NCBI GenBank assembly: GCA_018257865.1
Contig: JAEUBA010000026.1
Span: forward strand, 1-64,000
Source of the DNA: Stereocaulon alpinum
Taxonomy: Eukaryota; Ascomycota; Lecanoromycetes; Lecanorales; Stereocaulaceae
Direction of reading: 5' to 3'
Length of the DNA: 64,000 nt
Position numbers and translations under genes: made by a program. The notes beneath the pieces were generated by a model that made no database searches, was not told where the DNA came from, and saw nothing but the letters and a program-made list of their open reading frames with translations. Below are positions 58,133 through 64,000 of this stretch, one piece after another; positions within the stretch are counted from its first letter, which is position 1, and the number at the start of each line of letters is the position of its first letter.

Positions 58133-59006
58133 GGTGATCCTTTCTTTCGTAGCAAATGTGGAAGCATTCTTGGGCGCTGGAAATAGATTAAATCAATCCA
58201 ATAAGCATGAATAACAGATAATGAAACCGCCTTCAAGAAGCAGCCTGCTGGTGATTTGAGCAGTAGCCACATCTCGTGCATAGAGCATGAAAGAATACAG
58301 GTAGCACGACCTAGCACGACCTGATTGTTGTGGACAAAGCGAAGGTTCATATCCAACTTCGTGGTCAACATATGATTGTCTGCAGACGTGAACTTCATTC
58401 AATCAAGGATCAAAGGCACAATATACTCGTTCATACACCTTTTCCAATAACGAAGTAAGCATCATGCGGAAGGTGAAACCATAGTCCGCGCACTTCGATT
58501 TTCAGTACATCTCTTGTAGTATTCGTCCATGATGCCCAAGACTGGAAGCTATCTCAATTTTCGTACATCTAACAGCAAGCTCTCCGTAAACAAAAATAGC
58601 ATAAGTAGATCCTTGTAGTCTGTCATGTGTTTATGGACGCAAAGATAGCGTATAGGAGGACTAGAACATCAAACATGTTGATCACCAACGAATGGTGCAA
58701 TGAGAAAGATATTGTCTGATGCATAATACGAAAGGTTCTGTTCGGATACAGGGAAACCGCATAACATTGCAAGGAGAACAATGTTGGTGCATGAAGCAAC
58801 AAGACTCAGTGGCTGTGAGCCAAGGTTAGCGTCCTCGGCGCCGTGGCCGTGCGGTGGTCCTCTCCAGAACAGATCTCTACTACATGAGCCTACCTACTTA
58901 TTAGAGCATATTGCGAGCTTCCCTGTAGCACCACTTGTAACTCGATACTAAGTTTGACATACAATACACTGCTCCATAGTGATACTCACAGTCAAGGACA
59001 AGCGCT
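58133..59006. promoter_or_regulatory. divergent region between F-box-like/Cys-rich gene and CUE5
   Basis: An 874-base stretch with no credible frame. I looked for tRNA-like cloverleaf patterns and saw none. Confidence 0.45.
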
Positions 59007-60487
59007 ATGTCAGATCCAGAGAAGCCAGTACGTTGCGCCAGCTCCTAAAAACTTATGAGAATGGGAGCCTGCTAACCACATTGCAGAAGTCAGAGCCACG
59101 GCCGGAATCGCCAACAACCGCAAAGGCCTTGGACTTCGATGATGAGCCCACAGAAACACCAGCTTCACCTCCAAAACCCACTTCATTATCCACAACCCCT
59201 CTACCTGTTTCAGAAGAAGAGGCTCCCCCACCAAAGCCCCCACGTCCATTAAATCCAGAGCAGCAAGCAGAGAACACGCTTAAAGAAGCATTTCCAACAA
59301 TCGATGCTGCAGTCGTCAAGGCCGTGCTACGAGCGAGTAGTGGGCGGGTAGAGCCAGCTTTCAATGCTCTACTAGGCATGTCAGATCCAGACGCAGCAGA
59401 ACCACCCCCACCAGCGCAGCCTCCAAGGCCACTCAGGGCACAGCCAGGTCCAAGATCTGCAGAGGAAGAGCAACTTGCGGCCGACGAACGATATGCGCGA
59501 CAACTTGCCGAACACTACAATGGGGCTGCTGCCTACGATCAAGCACCAAGGTCCGGATCAGGAACCAGACGAGCTCCTAGGGGTGGTGCATCAAGACGGG
59601 GAAGCGCTCCTAGACCAGAAAATCTTGATGATGAGCGTGATCGCAATTTCTTTGACGGTATGTATATCTAGTACGAAGAATGTCAAACATTAATGGATGG
59701 GTATAGACGATCTACCAGTCATTCGCGACAACATCAAGAAGGGCTTCTTAGAGACGCAATCTACAGTCAACAAATGGGTCAACAGCTTGAAGAAGAAAAT
59801 TGATGGAGAAGACGAGGACAATTTCTCACAGCCGCCAAAACAAGGCTACCAACCTCAGCAGAATTACGGGGGAAGGGGAAGCAACGAACTTGGAAGGCGA
59901 AGTGCAGATCGTGAGCGATATGACGCAGACCCACAAGTGCTCGGTGATGATTTTGCTGGGCTTTCGATGAAAGACAACGAAGGTAAATTCCAGGCCTGTC
60001 CGACAACAATTCAAGCAGCTAAAGGTTTTCCACATCAGCCCCACCACCGAGACGCTCCAGTCGCCCCCTAGCAAACCCGGATCTCTTCAAGCCTACGCCT
60101 CCCCGCCCTCAATCCACTCAGTCAGGTCGACGAGTCTCGTTCCAAGATGGCCCACCAGAGGAAATAGACATCCACTATCCTAATTCTCCTAGCCCAATCA
60201 ACCGCCCATCATCCGGCGCAGGAGGCAAGTCGAGTAAATGGCAGCCACTGCAGGCTGTGGATCCGAGCCCAGTAGCAGACCATGATCCTTTCAGCTTGGG
60301 CGACAGTGATGACGAAGAGGCAAAGAAAAAGGACGTCAAGGCTGACGATAGTGAGCGGCTAAAGCAGGCTGCGGCGGAAGCCATGGCCGAGGATGTTGGT
60401 GGCGAGAAGAAGCTCGAGCCCCAGGAAAGATCTGGGGGCCTGGGACAGCGGGATAAAGAGACTGAGAACCTGGTTGGGAAGCCATGA
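59007..60487 (+). CDS. CUE5: CUE5-type ubiquitin-binding autophagy adaptor
   Basis: Four exons, 59007-59027, 59087-59657, 59707-59982 and 60039-60487, encode 438 aa. The CUE domain lies at about residues 68-112 (AENTLKEAFPTIDAAVVKAVLRASSGRVEPAFNALLG, in consecutive codons; key marks are the FP near its start and the LL near its end). It is preceded by Pro-rich PPPKPPRPL and followed by the conserved ADERYARQLAEHYNG. Near the C-terminus is SSKWQPLQA (WQPL at 357-360), equal to the Atg8-interacting motif of yeast Cue5. So the protein can bind ubiquitin at one end and Atg8 at the other, bringing aggregated proteins to autophagosomes. The first exon codes only seven residues (MSDPEKP). The gene ends 193 bases from convergent MZT1. 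Confidence 0.9.
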
Positions 60488-60680
60488 TCCAGCTTCAGCG
60501 CTTTCGATTGTAGATAGCATACCGGAAAGATTCTGCTTTCAGCATGGCGAAGGGTGTCATGGAACGAACTCATTGTCTTTTCATAGTTTCTATAGTCATG
60601 ATTGTCAAGCCAATCCAACGGTGTCCGTGGGTATCATTTGCTGGCGTCCCCGAACTCCCATCCCACGTCATCTCCCTCGC

Positions 60681-61070
60681 CTAGGGGGATGCCACACTAC
60701 CCTGCCGTTCCTGCAACTTCGCGCCTTCTTTCCTCAATTCTCGAATTACAGTCTAGATCATCAGCCCATTAGCACTTTATCCCCTCCTCTCTAATTCCCA
60801 CCATTCGACTCCTGACAAGGTAGATATTACTCACAGCTAAAGCCTCAGGATTAACCCCATTCTCGATCAGCGAGACACATAATGACAACGTGCTGCGGTC
60901 TAGGTGCGTGTTCTGTGAAGGACACGTTAGTAGATGTTTGTTGACTGAAGAAAGAAACGGGGTCAAAAGGTAGGAGGCGCAACGCGTACAAGGAGGAGTG
61001 AAATCTCAGAGAGGATATCGATAACCTCGCGGGCTGCTTGCCGTTTTGTATTGAGCTCTACCGATGGCAT
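60681..61070 (-). CDS. MZT1: mitotic-spindle organizing protein 1 (MOZART1 family)
   Basis: Three short minus-strand exons, 61070-60990 (81 bases), 60912-60835 (78) and 60752-60681 (72), encode 76 aa. Every exon is a whole number of codons and every intron has GT-AG ends. The protein reads RQAAREVIDILSEISLLL, then NTHLDRSTLSLCVSLIENG plus VNPEALA, then TVIRELRKEGAKLQERQG, and matches the MZT1 family along its whole length (usual size 65-85 aa). It binds the N-terminus of GCP subunits and brings the gamma-tubulin complex to spindle poles. Because the exons are short it does not appear as a long open frame. It is divergent from the GNAT gene (253 bases between starts). Confidence 0.95.
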
Positions 61071-61323
61071 CTTGGCTTGGTGGGAGGCTAAGGGCTGGGA
61101 GTGGTGGTGTCTACAGAGATTAAGGCGCTCCTGGTGCTCGGGAAGTGTGTCACGGAATCATTCCGAGACGCGCCAACCGCTCCCTAAGCCTTGATCACGG
61201 GTGCTTACACGACTCTGCAAAACATGATTCTATCAGCCTACTGCTAGAGCGAAATCACCCAGATACTGCATATGTCGCTGGTCTGATGCAGACTCCTTGA
61301 AATTGCTGTTACAAAATCGCAGC

Positions 61324-61812
61324 ATGGCGACGTTTACACCGCTGTCTCTACAAGGCAAGCACTTCCCAGCTTCAAGACAAAGCGTACTCCCTCAAGTCCA
61401 ACGCGCCGAGAGAAGAAACTTCCCTCGCCATGAGTCTTTCGATTTTGAGTCAGAATTAAAAAAGTGTAACGTTGAACTCGTGGCTGTGCTGGATGAAAAT
61501 GCATTTGGCCCGACTTTGATCGCGTATTTGGTTTTTGTCCATGCTAAACCTGGAAAATTCGTTTGGTTGCATAAGATCTGCGTCTTGGGACATTTTAGGC
61601 GTCAAAAGACAGCAACGACGATGCTGAAGATGATGGCTGAGAGATACAAGGGCCGTGGATGCTCCAAGATCCAGCTGTGGGTGGATGAGCACAATCTACC
61701 TGCCAGGGGCCTCTATGAAGGGGCAGGCTTTCAAGAGCTGAACAGAGCCAAAGACTACTATTCTCCAGGACGGACAGGCATTCAGATGGCTTTGAACCTC
61801 CTATGTTCATGA
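61324..61812 (+). CDS. GNAT family N-acetyltransferase
   Basis: A single exon encodes 162 aa. The GNAT fold is visible as CNVELVAVLDENAFGPTLIAYLVF (beta 2-4), FVWLHKICVLGHFRRQKTATTMLKMM with the acetyl-CoA loop at Arg92-Ala97 (R-R-Q-K-T-A in place of Q/R-x-x-G-x-G/A), KIQLWVDEHNLPARGLYEGAGF (beta 5, helix 4) and FQELNRAKDYY. The asparagine and L-Y-x-x-x-G-F motif are those used for acetyl transfer enzymes of this fold. The loop lacks both usual glycines, so activity may be weak or changed. The substrate is unknown. The ATG at 61324 is the first in frame. Confidence 0.85.
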   Translation: MATFTPLSLQGKHFPASRQSVLPQVQRAERRNFPRHESFDFESELKKCNVELVAVLDENAFGPTLIAYLVFVHAKPGKFVWLHKICVLGHFRRQKTATTMLKMMAERYKGRGCSKIQLWVDEHNLPARGLYEGAGFQELNRAKDYYSPGRTGIQMALNLLCS

Positions 61813-62242
61813 CTACTCATTCCTTTGAACTCTTCAAAGAATGCGGCTTGGCATCGGCACAACTCTCCTTGCAGCCATGCTAATTTGCCACTTTTGTCCC
61901 AATGGACGTACCTCATTGGTCTCTATAATAGTGCTCGCATATGGATTCGCGATTTGCATTCATGACGCCTGAAAGAAATGCGACGCGTCCGGACCCTTTC
62001 TGGCGGAGGGGAGGGTTTCCATACGGGGGCCCAATTTCTCCCTCTTTGTCCGATTTTTTGTTGTTGGCATTACCGTAATTTGTCGATATCCAAGCTGGCC
62101 TGACATGTCTCTGCTGCGGATCCTCTCCCCATCTTCACAGCTCGATGCTTTCACTTTCTGCGCTTCTGCGCTTGGCTTTTTAAGAAGCTTGTAAGAATAT
62201 CAGCTCCTGGCGCAGGCGTCCGTGAGCTCGCCACGTACACAA
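61813..62242. other. spacer and promoter of the AXL2-like gene
   Basis: No credible frame. A T-rich stretch at 62051-62065 and a TTTTTAAG stretch near 62178 precede the start at 62243. Confidence 0.45.
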
Positions 62243-64000
62243 ATGTTGTTCTTCGTCCTTCTGCTTCTGGTGTTGTCGAATCTGACACAAGCGACCCCCA
62301 ACGTCAATCTACTCATTAACGCGCAAGTACCGCCAGTCGCTCGAGTAAACCAAGCCTTCTACTTCCTCTTTGCGCCCTCAACATTTTTGGACACAAGCCC
62401 GGTAAGCTACACACTCCAGAACACGACAGACTGGCTACAATTGGACAGCTCTAGTGGGTCTTTCCACGGAACGCCAGGACCGCAGGATGTTGGACCTTCC
62501 GTTGTGATCTTGGTTGCGACCGACTCCACCGGCTCCGCTATTATGCCGGTCACTTTCATAGTATCGGCAGACCAAGGTCCTGGACTCGGTCTACCTATCG
62601 CCTCTCAGCTTCCTGCCTACGGTGCCTTCTCTAGCCCAGATAGTCTGCTGCTAACGCCTGGGAGCGCGCTTTCGCTTTCATTTTCTCCGAATACTTTTAC
62701 GAATACTGATGGTAATACCTCCTACTATGCCAAAAGTGCGGACAATACGCCGTTGCCTTCCTGGGTCATCTTCGACCCTGGCAACCTATCTTTCTCTGGA
62801 AGAGTCCCGCAAGCGACTTCTCCAACCTCAACACCTCAGACGATTGGAATACAGCTCACGGCTTCGGATGTGATAGGCTTCGCAGGCACAACTGTATACT
62901 TCCATCTGGTCATCCAAAATCATCTCTTTACTTTTGGAAATACCGTGCAGACCATCAACTTCACACCAGGCTCGCCGGTGGAATATAACGGCCTTTTGAG
63001 TGATCTCACCTTGGACGGACAGCCAGTGGCTACTTCCGATCTTGACAATGCCTCTGCAGACGTCCCCGACTGGCTATCACTAGATCAGAACAATCTGGCG
63101 CTATCTGGTACGCCTCCTGCTAATGCATCACAGCAGAACTTCACGGTCAGTGCGACTGATCGCCACGGAGACTCTGCTAGCACCATTGTCCTCATCCAAA
63201 ATGCTGACAATTCCTCACTCAATATGTTAATGCCGTTGCCCACATTGAATGCCACGGCTGGGTCCAATTTCCTTTACAACCTCAACTCCTCGTTTTCTTG
63301 TGACCCTGTTAGTGATGGAATCAATATCACAGTAAATCCTGGGATAGCGGCTGCGTGGTTAATCTACAACACAAGTACTATGAATCTTCAGGGCTATATT
63401 CCCAGTACTTTGAAACCTCAACAAGTACAAGTTACGATCATCGCAACTCAAGGAAACCAGAGCCAGACTGAAGTGCTCAATATCACTCTAGGCCCTGCAA
63501 GACCCACAATGACGCATATCACAAGCGGTATTCCAAAGGCGACAGGGAGCTCAATAGCTGAAGCAGATTTGAGATTAAACAAGCATAAGGGTTGGATTGC
63601 CGCTGCAGTGGTTGTTCCACTCTTTGCCGTCATCGCAACGCTATTGTTACTGTATTGCTGCTGTAGGAGAAACAGCAAGCTACGCCTCAAGTTCAAAAAA
63701 GAGAAGGAAAAGAGGAAGGAGAAGAAAAAGAAGATATCCAAACCACACGAAAAAACGAGCCAAGATATAACGGAAAGACAGCCTGAGACGGCTGAGGCTT
63801 TCGACATAGACCAGGAAAAAGCTGCGCGGTCCAAGTCGGTCCGCGAGGCAGCTGATATACCGCCAGATGCACGTCACGAGGCTACTTTGACAACTGAGGC
63901 AAGCAATACGACACAGATGCGAGCCTCTAGATTACCTAAGGCCCCGATGACTCAACGCTTCTCTAGATTTCGCATTTCGAGAGGCACCACCGATAGTACC
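62243..64000 (+). CDS. AXL2-like cadherin-fold membrane protein, 3' end beyond the window
   Basis: The frame is open from the ATG at 62243 to the window edge (586 codons seen). A signal peptide (LFFVLLLLVLSNLTQA) is followed by three or four Ig/cadherin-like (CADG) repeats: YTLQNTTDWLQLDSSSGSFHGTP, PLPSWVIFDPGNLSFSGRVP, DVPDWLSLDQNNLALSGTPP. Many N-glycosylation sites are visible. One membrane helix starts near residue 451 (GWIAAAVVVPLFAVIATLLLLYCC), and a very basic cytoplasmic stretch follows (KLRLKFKKEKEKRKEKKKK). In yeast, Axl2 marks axial bud sites; filamentous homologs work in septum or conidium formation. The role here is inferred from this architecture. No intron was needed up to the edge. 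Confidence 0.85.
   Translation, partial: MLFFVLLLLVLSNLTQATPNVNLLINAQVPPVARVNQAFYFLFAPSTFLDTSPVSYTLQNTTDWLQLDSSSGSFHGTPGPQDVGPSVVILVATDSTGSAIMPVTFIVSADQGPGLGLPIASQLPAYGAFSSPDSLLLTPGSALSLSFSPNTFTNTDGNTSYYAKSADNTPLPSWVIFDPGNLSFSGRVPQATSPTSTPQTIGIQLTASDVIGFAGTTVYFHLVIQNHLFTFGNTVQTINFTPGSPVEYNGLLSDLTLDGQPVATSDLDNASADVPDWLSLDQNNLALSGTPPANASQQNFTVSATDRHGDSASTIVLIQNADNSSLNMLMPLPTLNATAGSNFLYNLNSSFSCDPVSDGINITVNPGIAAAWLIYNTSTMNLQGYIPSTLKPQQVQVTIIATQGNQSQTEVLNITLGPARPTMTHITSGIPKATGSSIAEADLRLNKHKGWIAAAVVVPLFAVIATLLLLYCCCRRNSKLRLKFKKEKEKRKEKKKKISKPHEKTSQDITERQPETAEAFDIDQEKAARSKSVREAADIPPDARHEATLTTEASNTTQMRASRLPKAPMTQRFSRFRISRGTTDST

Noticed and set aside
1..64000. CRISPR arrays, insertion sequences or intact transposons
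   Set aside because: No regularly spaced repeats, terminal inverted repeats, transposase or reverse transcriptase motifs were seen; the organism is eukaryotic.

Overview
This window is nuclear DNA of a filamentous ascomycete (Pezizomycotina; the set of families would fit a Dothideomycete, but I cannot place it closer). The reasons are short GT-AG introns of about 48-120 bases with GCTAAC-type branch sites, one gene per transcript on both strands, and clear fungal orthologs. There is no operon, CRISPR array, rRNA or tRNA that I could see.

Layout: 0-9 kb holds a truncated edge frame, an F-box-like gene, a two-repeat DUF3072 gene, a secreted pepsin-type aspartic protease, the protein phosphatase 1 regulator YPI1 and a second F-box-like gene. 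9-18.5 kb is a poor, decayed stretch: broken copies of an arrestin-like gene, of a large gene with a crystallin-like C-terminus, and of a cysteine-rich membrane protein, with one intact F-box gene between them. 19-26.5 kb holds a CHY/RING ubiquitin ligase, 2.7 kb without a convincing gene, and a two-repeat Myb-like protein. 26.9-33 kb is compact: COA1, a small membrane protein, a DUF1763 gene and a long DUF2293 gene, in divergent and convergent pairs. 34-43.4 kb holds a mitochondrial carrier, JLP2/CCDC25, a SKG6-like membrane protein and an F-box-like gene with an eroded tail. 44.8-64 kb is mostly housekeeping: a secreted barwin/expansin-like protein, exportin CRM1, an unknown acidic-tail protein, the RNA polymerase I factor RRN6, kinetochore SPC25, an F-box-like/Cys-rich protein, the ubiquitin-binding CUE5, the gamma-tubulin complex factor MZT1 (76 aa in three small exons), a GNAT acetyltransferase and the start of an AXL2-like cadherin-fold membrane protein that runs off the right edge.

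The genes do not form a pathway. Recurring themes are cell division and polarity (SPC25, MZT1, SKG6-like, AXL2-like, YPI1), ubiquitin (CHY/RING, CUE5, several F-box-like proteins) and mitochondria (COA1, carrier, perhaps DUF1763). I found no convincing new biological system. The best leads are an apparent one-base exon or twin intron in JLP2, the cluster of decayed genes at 9-18.5 kb, and the 2.7 kb empty region before the Myb gene. Exon borders below were worked out by hand from splice signals and reading-frame continuity.
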